From: Phascolomyces articulosus
Taxonomy: Eukaryota; Mucoromycota; Mucoromycetes; Mucorales; Lichtheimiaceae
Assembly: GCA_025677815.1 (NCBI GenBank)
Contig: JAIXMP010000009.1
Span: 992,001 to 1,056,000 of the forward strand
Length of the DNA: 64,000 nucleotides
Direction: 5' to 3'
The notes beneath the pieces were generated by a model, which was not told where the DNA came from, searched no databases, and saw only the letters and a program-made list of their open reading frames with translations. Numbering within the stretch: the stretch's first letter is position 1; the number at the start of each line of letters is the position of its first letter. Positions 21,584-34,690 of the stretch are shown here, one piece after another. The position numbers and the translations under genes were made by a program.

Positions 21584-24500
21584 GTTTTGGGGATGGGCCC
21601 GTCATTCCTATTTTCATCCATTTACCGCTTGACTCTGTGATGGATGATAGTAATACTTATTTTATTACAGAAAATTTGGTATTACACAAAAAAAGATCGC
21701 CTTTACTGCAATTACAAAAAGATCTTAATGTCCGACAAGAAACAAACTTCACCCCAATAATAAAATTGTAACACCGTCATTTATTATATATTCTAATACA
21801 AGTATAAAGGATGGAGGATGATATCGTATGTAAGACGAAATCAAATAGAAACTTTAGAAAAATAAAACCGCCACAATTATAAATATATACAAAACAAGTG
21901 GTTTACATTACAAAAAGCGTAATTGAAGATGCTCTTCTTGACCTACTTTTAGATACTTTTATGTATTGAATAGAATCAAAAGAATACACCTTTTATATAT
22001 AAACATCTTTATATATACGATGCAAGAATATACATATTTTCCAACAAAAAGTAAAATATAACCATATATATCTTGTTATCACTATCCATTGTCTTTCAGT
22101 ATATAAACCTGAATCAATATACAATATAATATTATATAATTTATTGATATTACTTTCATTCCCGCTCTTTTAATATTCAACTATTTATTAATCGATTTAT
22201 ATTTATTATTTATTTTAAATAATTTGAACGATGCCTTTGAAAATTACATGTGTGATGAGGCGACAAAATAAGGATGGCTTCAAATTTTATTTTTATTTGA
22301 TAAAAAAAAACCCACTCACATCTTGCATTAACCTAATCTGGCTATTTATTTATTTTTTCTTGTTTTCTCCCATCACCATTACAACGTGTAAGAGTCAGTT
22401 TTTTTTTTTTTTTTTATTTTCGACAAATAATAAAAGTGTGACTAAGACAAAAAAAAAAGGGGGTACATTATAAAGATGTTAGAGAAAGAAGACCATCTAA
22501 AGTATGTGTTGTAACTGTAGGTTGCCTTAGTTACGTACAAAGGAAAAATATAAACGTGAATTTCAATGTGCTTCAAAATACAAGATAAATAAAAGGAAGG
22601 GACACCAAGCAGGAATACATGTGCTACGTCTCTATGCTAAGCTATAACAGTATTGGCTTGATGAGAAAAATAATAATAACACAACACATATCAAAAATGT
22701 CTAATATATAAATATATGAATGATTGATTATGATGATAGATAAATAAATGTATCAACAATATCTTTTCTTTAACATCGTATCATTCATCATCATTTTTAC
22801 CATCATTAATATATTTTTAATGTTTAAAATATATGAATAAAAGCACTTGTTCTAGCCAAGAAGTTATTTTAATAACAATTAAAACTCTATCATTTTAAAT
22901 TGAAAGTTAAATAAGATAGGAAACAGTGGAAATATGTAAACCTTTCCCTACTCTATATGGGTGACAAGATGTTCATGGAAATAATTTTCCGGTCAAATAT
23001 TTACCGTTTTTATGCTTATATTCATGTTGATACTACTAATTAAGTGATGAATTCATCAACTATCATCAACGAGAGGGAAAAAAACCAGGAAGTTTATTAA
23101 CATCCGTTAATAAGTGTGTTTATATAAGTATATAGAAAAAAACGACTATCCATAAAAAGGAGGATGATTACTTCTATGAGTGTTTGTAGGCTGCTACACA
23201 ACACCAAAAGAATCACAAATCTCTGCATAAGTAACCTGTTGTCACTCCATTCCCCGCCACTCGTGAAATAACTACTGTTGTGGCCGATAAAAGGAAATTT
23301 GCTCAGATGGGTGCAGCAGTTGCAAATTGCAGTTTTTCTTTTGTTTTTGAGACAATTCCAAAATAAAAAATGCTGCATTAACGTAAAATCTGCACACAAC
23401 AGAGGTGGAGCAAACGGAGGTTAACTATATATAAGAAAATCTCTGTAAAGAAGTATATTCACAATGGTGTCAATTCTTGTAGAATGTAAAATCTCTCATA
23501 TATGTATATATAGGAATTCAATCCTAGTCTTTATATGAACGGATGATGCGCCGCATTACAAATCGTCAGTGAGTCTCTAGAGTGATCAAAATAATGTTTG
23601 TATGTATCTTTCAGTTATATTGTTATTGGCGGTTTAACGATATAAACTATTACATTGATTTATTTCAGAGATACGTACTATTATGGTGAATTATAATACC
23701 CATCTATTTAGGTCATTATTATGAATGATTGATAAGGAAGAGTATATAACAATCTTTGTGTCATCATTATATTGATTATTGATTATTTTATATATATTAA
23801 TAACACTCAAAAAAATAACAATGACATATACTATTACATGCTACAAGTATTATACAATTATCGTTTTTTAAACAATGACGAATGAGCCTTTTTGAAGATC
23901 ATTTGTAATTTTGCTTAGAGTAAGGCACTTATGCAACATGAAACTGTGACAGCGAAAGAAAAGTGCATCAATCAATTTATAAAAAGTAGGCATATCTCCT
24001 TGACCATCATTTTGCTCTACTTCTCAAACGATAGGATAAGCTCAAATGCTTGTAGATACATCTTTCCATTAGAAAAGCCATCCAATACTGTGCATTCATC
24101 ACACTCATCCGTCCGGGAAAAAATACTGCCGAATGACCTGCTCCTGGAGCTATTATATGGGCTTCCATCAATCCTCAATCTATTCTTCATGTTAAACTGT
24201 ATCCGACGTGAGCTTAGTTATAGAATGTGTAATCTCGACGCCTTCATCCCGTTTCCGGCTATATAAATCCCGCGTTTCAAGAATATAAATATTAACATAA
24301 TGATTGATACTTTTAGTCAGGTCTTCTTTGAGCAAAGGGAATTGACAAGGTTTTACTGTAATAGAGTTGATATTATTGAAATGGAACTGATGCTTTGTCA
24401 CTTCTTTTTCGTTCTCGTCTATCTTTGTTTTAGTTTTTTCATTATGTCGATTGACTTTTACAAATCTCTTGGATTTCATGACCCACAATGGTGATGTAAA

Positions 24501-24815
24501 GTAGGAAAGAAGAATATGAGCACCTTGTATAATTGTATTTTCTAATCATCGCATGCTTTTCCAAACCAAAGTATGGATAAATTTTTTCAACAAAATCACT
24601 GTAGAAATTGCTGAGTACAGTTAGTAAACTCCTGGTAAATCATAATTAACATGTATTTCCATAATATTGTGAAAAATACTGGCCAAAACAAAAGCATGGT
24701 CGCGGTCCCTGGTTGTGCAACGTGTATTATGGGCATGGAGCAATATAAAATTAGCGGTGGGGTGCGTTTATATATATTTCAGTAAAAGTGATAGTGAATT
24801 GGAAGTTTACTCTAA
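21584..24815. other. 3.2 kb without supported genes
   Basis: AT-rich. ORFs on both strands around 23097-24488 overlap each other and show no family signature; the 23.9-24.4 kb part is less AT-rich and might be an old gene relic. Nothing can be assigned. Confidence 0.5.
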
Positions 24816-25437
24816 GGCCGAGGTGACCAAGTAGAAACACGGGCCATGGCTTCTTCCAAAGTTCGTACTCCTTGGAACCATTGACTTTGATAAATATCAA
24901 CAAGACATTTTTCCATGATATCATGTTTCTCTCTTATTTCTTCGTTATCCTTTGCCGTTGTCCGGTACGCTTTCAAAGTGATTAATAGAGTCTCTTGGAT
25001 GCTTCTGGAATTGACATTCCTGGTATCATTGCCACAGTATAATCTGCGTTTTGGTATATTTTATTCATTCTGGCAATTTTGGCGTGTTTAGCTGTCTTGT
25101 CGTTCAGGCGAATACGTACATTGTCGTATCAAATGTAGTAAATGTCGAAATCCTTGCATAATTATTGGATTAATGGTTCAAATTTTACTTGCTTGATTTT
25201 GTGGTAATCAACGAAAGAGGATGTCACTTCTTTCTCCTTCTCCTCCTCTTCTTCTTTTTCTTCGCCCTCATCATCTTCTCTTTTTCTCCGTTTGTCGTTC
25301 TTTTTGAAAATTAGCTTGTGCTTGCCATGGTCCCCGAGGAAAATATCACCAGGATAATTCCATGAGTAAGAAATGGTGCACCAAACCTTGAGTTGCGCCA
25401 GTACCTGGGACGCGTTGCATGTCGGGTGTGCGGACAA
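24816..25437 (-). pseudogene. Broken coding-like sequence of unknown family
   Basis: Read on the minus strand from 25437, a frame runs through VWCTISYSWNYPGDIFLGDH, a Lys/Glu tract and KQVKFEPLIQ. It meets two stops in frame, then continues as YDNVRIRLNDKTAKHAKIAR and NKIYQNADYTVAMIPGM. After a change of frame it reads LLITLKAYRTTAKDNEEIRE, DIYQSQWFQGVRTLEEAMAR and ends VSTWSPRP-stop at 24816. The long protein-like pieces with balanced composition look like real former coding sequence, but I do not recognise the family. The breaks may be decay or, in part, introns. Confidence 0.35.
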
Positions 25438-26640
25438 GCCAGATAGGGCCTATTGGATTATTCATACTGGCTTTTGAGCTTATGGTCTACAAGAAGAGAC
25501 GGTTGACCTATAACATATGTCATATCCATGCTGGAATAGTCTTTTTTTTTTGACAAATTTAATAACCAAGCGCAAAATTTTATTATATAAGTTTATGATA
25601 TATAGATTCTATAATAACTTCATCAATTCATGAAGTAATGTTTCTTGTGAATAGATATAGCGTTTTTTAAACTTACTTTTGCTTATACCATTTTGATATC
25701 GGGGTTATTCTTATTCAGGTTGTTGCAAGCAAATAAATAAACGGAAAAGAAACAGTTGTTTATACTGTCTGATGGAATCTAAAAGTGAAGTAAAGTGATG
25801 GTCTTTACTAAAAGTTAACGTTGGACTGAGTCACAGCAATTGGTAGAAATTAATAGTGAAGGAGTCTATTTTTTTTTATTTGTAACCGAAAATAAGGGAA
25901 CATCGAAGTACAGAGCTTTTGATCTGCTTATTGTGCTACGAAGTTGTTTTTGCATGGAAGATATTTATAACAGATAGGTACTTTTTACATCTTTTTTTTT
26001 TCACAAATGGGTAAGAAACATACAGTGTCATTACATAACAGCAAAAGCTCTTTTTTTTTGCTATTTATCATTGCATATAGATGGCAAGAACATTACAATA
26101 TAATACCTTTAGATGTTGGATAATTAGAGGCTTGGTGACTTCTAATGCGTTACTACAACACATAAACATGCACAAAAGTTTGGCGTATCCTCATTTCCAA
26201 CTGTTTGGAATGAACCGTACTGTAATATTAAATATTAAAGTAGTTTCCTTTTTGCTCTCCTCCAGTAAAAATATTACTCACAGCACATCAAATATAATTT
26301 CATTATCATCACTTTACTTTCTTTACAAGAAGTACTCTTTATTTGGCAAGATATTCCTTGACCGAAAAATAACAATTATGTAAATAGGACCTAGATTGAC
26401 TATCGTCACTCATCATATTCTGCCTTTATCATTGCCAGAAATTTATCAAATTTGTTGTTGCTTCTTATGTGTGAGTTAACACTTAAAAAAAGTGGTGTAA
26501 ATCTTATAATTTATACTTAAACTAATTTGACAAATTTACCTTCTATAATTACTAGAAAATATGTGCACAACCTACGAGTCTACACAATACCTTACTGGTA
26601 TTTTCTCTAAAAGAAGATATCACAACCCACCGAAATCAAT
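25438..26640. other. Non-coding stretch
   Basis: AT-rich, with T runs. A 100-codon frame at 26081-26383 has no signature and random-looking composition. Confidence 0.5.
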
Positions 26641-27490
26641 TCCCAATGATTTACTCAAATAGGGTTTCATGCCAACCAAACTTGTTCGTATCTCTGACAT
26701 GAGTGTAGTTGATGGATCTCAAGTGAACGAGGGATACTATGCATTATCATCAGTCTGGAGAAATTTTAAGGGATGAAGTCACAGGGGAATATAAACATGT
26801 CGATGAAGGCAAACACAGGATTATTTCTTACGGCAACATTTCCATTGATATGATTATCCCTTACCACACAAAACATGAAAGAATCGCAAGTTGCTCAAAA
26901 TACATTAAGTTTTAGATATCATGTACGAAAATTACTGTTTTTCCGGAAAATTAGCAAATACGTTAAATTTGAAGGCATCATTCAACAAATATGTCCACAA
27001 TTCAGCATCAAATACATATGGTACGGTCCAATATGCATAGCCAACACTTGAGTCACAATAAAATAACATCACCTTTTCAAAACTATGATGTTGTTGGAAA
27101 AATCATGAATGTGACAAGTACTTTTGTTATAAACAAATAACCCGTCGATAACAACTACAATTTGACTATACGCAGAGACCTCAGAGACGATCTACCATCT
27201 CCTCCCAAAGATATCGATGATTTTGATAATGAAGAATGTTGCTGTTTGCGCAGCGTTGTTCAACAACCTGGAACCAGCTGGGAAAAAATGATTCATAAAA
27301 CGTAATTGAACTACGAAATATGTTATAATGATGAATTATATATCGTTGAAATATCTAAAGTGCTTCGACGATTATCAAGGTTTATGGGGATAAAAAAAGG
27401 AAATTTGCGCTGGTGCATATCTTGACGTTGATGAATTAAGAGAAGATTTGGATGATCCTTCTGACTGTCAATATGTGATCCTCACTGTAT
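26641..27490 (+). pseudogene. Broken coding-like sequence of unknown family
   Basis: Consecutive + strand pieces read like protein: LVRISDMSVVDGSQVNEGYY, then in another frame EILRDEVTGEYKHVDEGKHR and IISYGNISIDMIIPYHTKHE. These are followed by MYENYCFSGKLANTLNLKAS, then IRRDLRDDLPSPPKDIDDFD and DELYIVEISKVLRRLSRFMG, with stops and frame changes between them. The consistent strand and acidic/polar composition point to a decayed gene. No family recognised. Confidence 0.35.
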
Positions 27491-28663
27491 TTTTATTTAA
27501 TTATTTCTATTATTCTGTATGTAATTAAAAAAAATAAAATGGGAGTAGTACTATAAAGCTATAGGATATACTGAAATAGATAATAATAGCCACAGTGATT
27601 TTTTCTCTGATTGTAGTTACTTACCTAAACAAATAATAAAAAGCAATATGTACAAATTTTGATTACGACTCAAACTTAAATGACTGACTCGAAAGTTAAC
27701 AAAGGAACATTTTAACTATTAATCAATAAGATAAAGATGTTTAATAAGGGATACCGTTCATCTCGATTTCTAGAAATAATCTATATATTGTTATTATTAC
27801 CATTAAAATGTGTAAAAAAAAATTGATGTTTCATTTAGGATATATATAGAACACAATACATTTTTGAGGAGCCGAGTATTTTATCCATCTATGTAGAATT
27901 TTGAATAATAAAATTGAGATATATATTTCTTGCCTGTATTTTTTTTTTTTTTTTGGTATAATCGAAAGAAATTGAGTAAATGTAAGTAGGATAATTAAAA
28001 TGAGATAACTTAATGGAGAATTTGCATTAAGAGCCTTTCTGAAAACAATGAGAAGGTTTCCGAGTCTTCCCCAACAAGAGAAGTTTATGAATTTGACAGA
28101 ATCCCTCCACCCAAAAAAAAAAGTATAGGGTGCATCATCTGACACTACTTAAAAATCCAGGACTTATATTTTAAGCAAACGTAAATTGACAGAATATCAT
28201 TTTCACACACCATGTTTATGATAAGATGTTTTGATAAAGAAATTTACTGCGGTTATCTTTTTTCAAAAATAAAAAGAATTGAAAATCTTTTATCATCCAC
28301 CATTTTGCCTTCTGTACAAGAAGTAGTATTAGCGATAGAGTAGAAAAATATAGAGAGACAAAGTTGTTGTATCAATATGATAATCATTATCCACCAGCAA
28401 GATAAATAAACAAGTCGAGAATTGAATGCTTTTTGACTTTTCATAAAACAAATGATGTGGTCCCTGATTTTTTTTTTTAGTTGACCGCAGCAAAAACGTT
28501 GCAGATAGAAACAAAAGAAATTGATTCGTTTATAAATGGAACCCCTCGAATCCAAGTCCGTCTTCTTACAACATCATATAAAAGAAAAGTTCGGCATATC
28601 ATTTCCGATTTTTTTCTTCTTTGCCTCTTCAAAAAATAATAATAATTTTATATCTATATATCA
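27491..28663. other. Upstream region of the Sqs1-like gene
   Basis: AT-rich with T and A runs. ORFs on the minus strand (27831-28145, 28253-28555) look random. No gene seen. Confidence 0.5.
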
Positions 28664-31420
28664 ATGCCAAAAAATAGGGGAAGTCGAGGTGGTTCATTCC
28701 GAGGAAGAGGACGAGGAGGAGGAGGTCGTGGACGTGGACGTGGCAATGGTCGTAATAAAAACACTTCTGGTGGAGGCCGTGGACGAGGTCGTAAACTTTA
28801 TCCAACAGCTCAAGGATATGTTTACAAAGTTCAAAACGAATATTACGATCCAGAAAGTAGTGAAGACGATCTTGACGACGATTTTCCTGTATTTGGCCAA
28901 TTTGGTGCTGTCGATGATCCAAACTATGATCCTGATATTGAATTAGTGAATGCCAAAGGTAATAGAGAGAAACTTTTTTTTCTAAATGATAATACAAGTT
29001 GTTATCTAGAATATAGAAGCAATAGAATGACAGCACATGGACAAAAAACAAGTAGACACATATTTATCAAAAAATAATAACTGGTGACCTCTCTCACCAC
29101 CACTTTGTAGAAGCGGCATCGACAAAACAACGTAAAGTGCTTGATCATCGAGCATTACTTAATTCACGCCAAACGAATGGTAACGATTCCGAAGTATTCC
29201 GCAGTAGTTCAAGTCGCAGCTATGAAAAAGTACAACTTCGCAGCAACACTTACACAAAAGCAGTTACATTTACCCGCTCCTCTACCGTTCTAAATGAAGA
29301 TAGTAATAATGGTAAAAAAGCGAGGGTTATTTCTCCTTATCTATACCGAGAGCAGGGTGTGGGTAGTATGTGTCAAATTGAATGATATAAATCACTTATC
29401 CATATCATTTCATCCACACTGTAGAAAAAGAATCAACCAAAGAAACACCTGAATCGGAATCTATTGTGATAGAAGAAGCGGATGAATCAGCCGGGTTTTA
29501 TTTCGATTCGAATCCAAGTGATATTGTGATTGATGAAATTGTCGATGATCATGAAACAGATGTACAACATGATGAAATTCCTACGCTTGGTTTTTATTTT
29601 GATTCAAATCCAAGTCCAGTTTCTATGGCAACTACATCACCTACTTCATCCTCCAACCATAATAACAATGGACAACAACAACAATCAACATATCATGACA
29701 ATCACATCCAGAGCAACAATAAAAATAAGAATGGTAAATCAAAACAACGACAAAAACGTAAAATCATCAAAGGGGATGATATTTATTTGGGATCCTCCTC
29801 ATCAGATACGGAAGACGAAAGGATCCAACGTAAAGAAAAAGATCAAGCTATCATAAAACTGGATGATCGACGTACGCACTATCATGACGATGATGATGAT
29901 GATATTGCCATTATGCGAGATTATATTGAAAATGTACGATTGGATGATGATGATGATGATTTGGAAGCACTCCGTGCGTTTGCCAATGGTACGGATGCAT
30001 CAGCACAAAATTATCCAGAAGTCGTTATTACAGTGAGCAGTGATTCGGATGAAGAAGATGACTATGAATTGGATTCAGATGAACCTGATGATGCATTCGA
30101 TACTGTTGAAAATGGTGGATTTGACCATCAAAGTGATGATGAATCAATACAAGAAATCTCGGAACAAGATTTCCGTTATGCATTAGAACAATCCATAGAT
30201 GACGTTCCTCCTAGTTTACAAACGGGTAAGAGTTGGCTTTATTTATAAAGTTCTGTTTTTTTGTTATTAAACAATCGATTGGCTGTTATGTCATGCATTT
30301 GTATGAAAAATAGGTATTCGAAATAGGATAGCACGTGAAAGTAAACGAGACAAGAAATTGGCTAAAAAACAAAAGCGATTGGATAAAAATGCATCAAAAC
30401 AAGCGAAACGGGAATATGAAGGCAATAATGTACAATTACGAAATCTTGACAAGTATGGACTGACTCTATTTTTTATATTGATTGCGCGCGCACGTGTGTG
30501 TACATGTGTGCGTAATGGATAGAAAGGGTACTTTGGAAGGCAAAAACAACTCACCAAATTACTATTATAATAGACGCATTAGAATGTTCATCATGGATGA
30601 ACAATTATCAAGGTAAAAGAGTATCTTTTATTACTTTTTTTCTGGATGCTGGTGAATATGAGAAAAACTGTCTAAACAAAGAATTATATACGATTAGTTA
30701 TCAATTGCAACCGATGAGCAAATTTTGTCGTCGACAACTCCATTTACTTGCTACAGCCTATAAACTCAAATCCTACAGTTTTGGAACAGGTGCTCAAAGG
30801 TAATAAAAAAAACATATATATAATGAGGTTGGATGAAGAAGAATGTGTAATAACTCAATGGAATATCTTAATCTATTATAGAACACCTGTGTTACAAAGA
30901 ACAAGTGACACCTTTTTACCTAATGATCGTCGATACATTGATCGATTTTTAGATGAAGCACAAAACACAATCGATGCTCAATCCAGTATTCTTCGAAAGC
31001 ACCGTATGGATAGTCCATTACCTAACTTTAATAAACCGAACAAGAAAGGCAAATCAGGACACCATGGTAAAAAGGATAAAAAGAAGAGAAAAGAAAAACC
31101 AATGTCCAATCCTGTGGAAAATAAAGTGGTGGGTGCAGATGTCGCACCTATTGGAGAATCGAATGTGGGTCATCGTATGCTTGCAGCCATGGGGTAAGTG
31201 ATTCATTCATTACCATTTTTTTTAAAAAAAAAACATGTATTATTAGAAAAAAAGAAAAATGCTATGTGTATATATCAAGAAAAAATGCTAATGTAAATCA
31301 AAATGTGTGTATATAATGTATAGATGGAAACAAGGGGATGCTTTAGGTGCTAATAATGACGGTATCACAGCTCCCATTGAAGCCATTGTAAGAAAGAAAC
31401 GTCTAGGTCTTGGATCATAA
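28664..31420 (+). CDS. SQS1: Sqs1/Pfa1-like R3H and G-patch protein
   Basis: Eight exons (28664-28958, 29111-29362, 29425-30225, 30314-30452, 30574-30612, 30698-30799, 30882-31193, 31324-31420) join in phase to about 678 residues. The N-terminus is RG-rich (SRGGSFRGRGRGGGGRGRG), then comes a long acidic region with the repeated phrase GFYFDSNPS. A basic coiled stretch (SKRDKKLAKKQKRL) precedes the R3H domain, marked by RRQLHLLATAYKLKSYSFGT (about residues 520-540). The C-terminus is a G-patch: VGHRMLAAMGWKQGDALG, then ITAPIEAIVRKKRLGLGS. This order is that of yeast Sqs1/Pfa1, which binds and activates the DEAH helicase Prp43 in pre-rRNA processing. The donor after exon 2 is the least certain boundary (GTAGTA). 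The stop lies 25 bp from the stop of the convergent Alb1-like gene. Confidence 0.8.
30483..30514. other. 32-bp strictly alternating purine-pyrimidine tract in an intron
   Basis: Starting TGCGCGCGCACGTGTGTG, every step alternates purine and pyrimidine for 32 bases, a Z-DNA-prone composition inside the fourth intron of the Sqs1-like gene. Confidence 0.8.
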
Positions 31421-31445
31421 AAAATAAAATTACTTGGTTTTTTTT

Positions 31446-31971
31446 TTAAGACCAAATATTTTTTCGTAATTTTTTTTGTTCTGCTTTTTCGGCTGCTTTT
31501 TCAATTCTTGCCTCTTCTTTATCAGCAACTAAAAGGGCCCTAGCTATCTTTTTTTGCTGTCGTGCATTAGCACCTCGTTTCATTTGTGTTTTCTTTTTCA
31601 CTTTGGTGATGGAGTTTGCGTTTGTTGTTGCTATTGCTTGTTTTCGAGCATGTAATAATCCTAACTCTTGTTCAATACGTTCTTTGGCTAAACATATGAT
31701 ATTTTTATGGAGTCAACCTTTTGTTCCCCATTTTTTTCCAAGTGGCATATCAATTAATAATTGTTGTTATTATTTACCATTGGCAGGTTCAATATCAGGT
31801 TGCTTGGATGTGACATGTTTGGAAATGTTACTTGACGACGTTTGAACTGTTTATGATTGTATAGTATCCCCCACCATTACGTTAGTATTTTAAATATAAA
31901 TTTGGAACTAGGTAATGGACATATGAATGATTACATTTCGTGCTAACTTTATTCTTGTTTGCTTTTCCCAT
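31446..31971 (-). CDS. ALB1: Small basic protein, Alb1-like ribosome biogenesis factor
   Basis: Three exons (31971-31935, 31846-31778, 31687-31446) join in phase to 115 residues. It starts MGKANKNKVSTKFQTSSSN and ends EQKKLRKNIWS. The middle is Lys/Arg/Ala-rich and helix-forming (KVKKKTQMKRGANARQQKKI, LLVADKEEARIEKAAEKA). Small size, a basic N-terminus and this repeated K-x-x-[RK]-A-x-A-x-[AE]-K pattern fit the fungal Alb1 family, which pairs with Arx1 on pre-60S particles in nucleus and cytoplasm. The assignment rests on pattern rather than a diagnostic motif, so another small nucleolar protein is possible. The gene converges on the Sqs1-like gene; both would serve ribosome assembly. Confidence 0.5.
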
Positions 31972-32690
31972 TTTTCTGATCGATCGATTTTTTATGGTTC
32001 GTGCCAAGCTCTAGGGAAAAAAAAAAGAATTTCACTTATCTGAGTTACCTGAAGGCTTATGTTGCCAGATTTGGTATATCAATATTTTGCTGTGAAGCAT
32101 ATTTTTTTCCTAATGATGTTGTGAACTTGATCGAAGGCTAGTTCACATTACCTGTTTTTACGATATAATCATTAGCACGATAGCTATATAGTATCTATTA
32201 TATACATCTATTATCTTAGGTGATAAAATAGAGGTCGACTTGTACATATAACACATACAGTTACGTACATTGCTACAAGTTTATTAAATTAATAAGTCTT
32301 TGTAATACCTCGCTGTTGCTATCGCACTTCAATTTTATTATGCCACGTATTCATCATATTAATTATTCGAACACGTATTCAATTGACAGCCATAAACACG
32401 TATTGCATCCTCCATCACTCCACATATATATATTATTATCATTAGTTTCATTATAGAATTTATTATTATTACAAATAGTTAGAAAACATATAAATACTCC
32501 TCACCATTAAAACAATAAAACGATATCTTTTACGCTACTCTTTATTTTATCACTACTCTTTTGTTATCTCCATTTCTATCAATCCGCCATATTTATTACG
32601 ACAATAAAAAATAAAGCCCATACCGTCAGCTTTTCATTTTTCAAACACAATGTGAAAAAAAAATCAACTATTGTTGGTAACCCTATGTTT
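31972..32690. other. Upstream region of the Alb1-like gene
   Basis: AT-rich, no coding frames. It separates the gene pair from the repeat-bounded segment that follows. Confidence 0.5.
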
Positions 32691-32989
32691 TTAACAGCTG
32701 CCTTACAGCTCTAAGAGCGCCCCTTACAAAAAGACTAAAAATCGACTCAGCTAAGAAGCGCCCCTTACAACTATACACTTTACCTGCATCAGGAAATTAT
32801 GACAGCCACTACTACGCTTATCAAATTGATTAATCAATGCTACAAATGTCATAGCCTATACATTTTTCCTTATTGCCTTTAAGGTTTTTCATATCACTTT
32901 GCCAACAGGATCGGACTAGAGCGGATATGTCCTATTAAGACGCAGCGTTCACTTAGTCATTTCTTTTACTTTTCTTACATAAAAAAAAT

Positions 32990-33480
32990 TTAATCTACAA
33001 ATGTCATAAATCGTTTGCTGATGCTGGAAACTTAAGAGAGCATTTGATTAACACTGAAGGTAAGATTTCTGAAAAAAAAAGACCCAGCTAATATTACTCT
33101 AGGCTTGAACATTCCAAACCTTTGAACAAACGTCGAAAAAGCACAAAAACGTAGGTATAAATCGCGTAAAGTATTACAAGAAAAAGGATCTTAACTTCAT
33201 TTATTTTAAATAGAGTTACATTCTACAAGGCGAAACGTGGAGAAACTGAGGTAGGGACGATCTTTTACACATGTTCATGAATTTGCTGTCACTAAACCCA
33301 TTTTCAGCCAGATAATGTCAAAAATGCATATGCTTGTCCTAACTGTACTGCTTACTATGACACGGAAAAGGATTTCGAAGAACATTAAAATAGAGATCAT
33401 TTATCAGGTATGAAACAAAGGAAATCAGGTCAAATCGCATAACGATGTACGACACGATAAAATCTAAAAGAAAGGATCAA
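32990..33480 (+). pseudogene. Decayed C2H2 zinc-finger gene
   Basis: A finger-like piece reads KCHKSFADAGNLREHLINTE and ends at a GGTAAG donor; the second zinc-binding histidine has become Asn. About 280 bp on, after an acceptor (TTTTCAG), comes YACPNCTAYYDTEKDFEEH, a C-x2-C...H finger, with a stop codon just before NRDH, where the second histidine would fall. The intervening sequence carries stops. This is a broken zinc-finger protein gene inside the candidate element. Confidence 0.5.
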
Positions 33481-34329
33481 AAGGTGCGCCATGTTCTTGC
33501 ACTCGATCCTATGGATCCCATATTAATATCATCCTCATAAAAGAAATAATTATACAAGAAGGACCCAACTCTGTTATCCATAGTACATAATAATCCACTA
33601 AGCCCTCATCCATCATAGAATAGAAAAGTATAAATAAGCCATTGTAAAAGTAATTGTAAAAACCCTTTATTCAACTTTTTATTTCAATTCTGAACACCCA
33701 TAATAAACCTTTAAGAAAAGTCTCAAAGGATTCATACCGTCCATTTTCTATTTTGATCTTTTTTATATATAAAACCTACCAAATTCCACAGTATTTTATT
33801 CTTACACTGTGTTTATTAGTAATAAGAATTTAATTTGGTGTAGTGTATTGATGGTCGTATCATATATCTGAGAATGATGTTTAACCGATGAATGAACGGA
33901 CATAATAGAACCATTGTTGTGATTCATCACATGTACAACATTGTATTTCTTGGTTTTTTAATTCCATTGGGTGTTGCTATAAATCTTGCCTCACCACAGA
34001 CACTGCAAACATCTTACTCATCTTTGAACATAACACATCCTTTTACACAAATATCGTATATCCGCGGCTTGATAGGATAAAGGTCCATTATGATCTGCTC
34101 AGTTTTATATATACTTGGTAAACATAGATTTTCTGACATAAATTACGAGAGGTTAATATTAGTATAACATCCTTGTTTTCAAAATAAATCCATATGAATT
34201 GAAATGACCTACTTAATCCTTCTTCAATCATCGATTCATTGTAGAATTTAACAAATGTTCGATGGAGTTCTCGAGTGATGTTCTTTGTCTTGACTTCAAC
34301 GTACAACCTCGCTTATACTTCTTTTTAAT

Positions 34330-34690
34330 GTTTTAGCCACGGATACTGGTGGAGTTTTGATCATAAATTCTGTGCAGGAACAGTAGTAGTAGAAGTGATA
34401 CTTGGATTTTCATGCTGAATCTGTGAACAATCAACTTCTGAAACTTCGGAAGAAAGATCTATCACAGTCTTCTTCATCATCTGATTCATCTGTAGCATCT
34501 TGGGTATTATAAATGTAATTGTGATCGTCATTGTCGTACAAATTATCATTTTGAAACGTGTCACCATAGTCATAGTCAATAATGTCATAATCATCGTCAT
34601 TAAGTTGTTGTTGGGTATCCACGTCAAATTCAGATGGTGGCGTTGAGTGAATTTCGGCTACTACTTTTTGACGATATTCATTATAACAAT
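34330..34690 (-). pseudogene. Relic of an acidic protein gene
   Basis: On the minus strand NEYRQKVVAEIHSTPPSEFD and TQQQLNDDDYDIIDYDYGD lead into an Asp/Glu-rich stretch that stops. A neighbouring frame continues with VIDLSSEVSEVDCSQIQHEN to a stop near 34361. One frameshift would join them. No family recognised. Confidence 0.35.
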
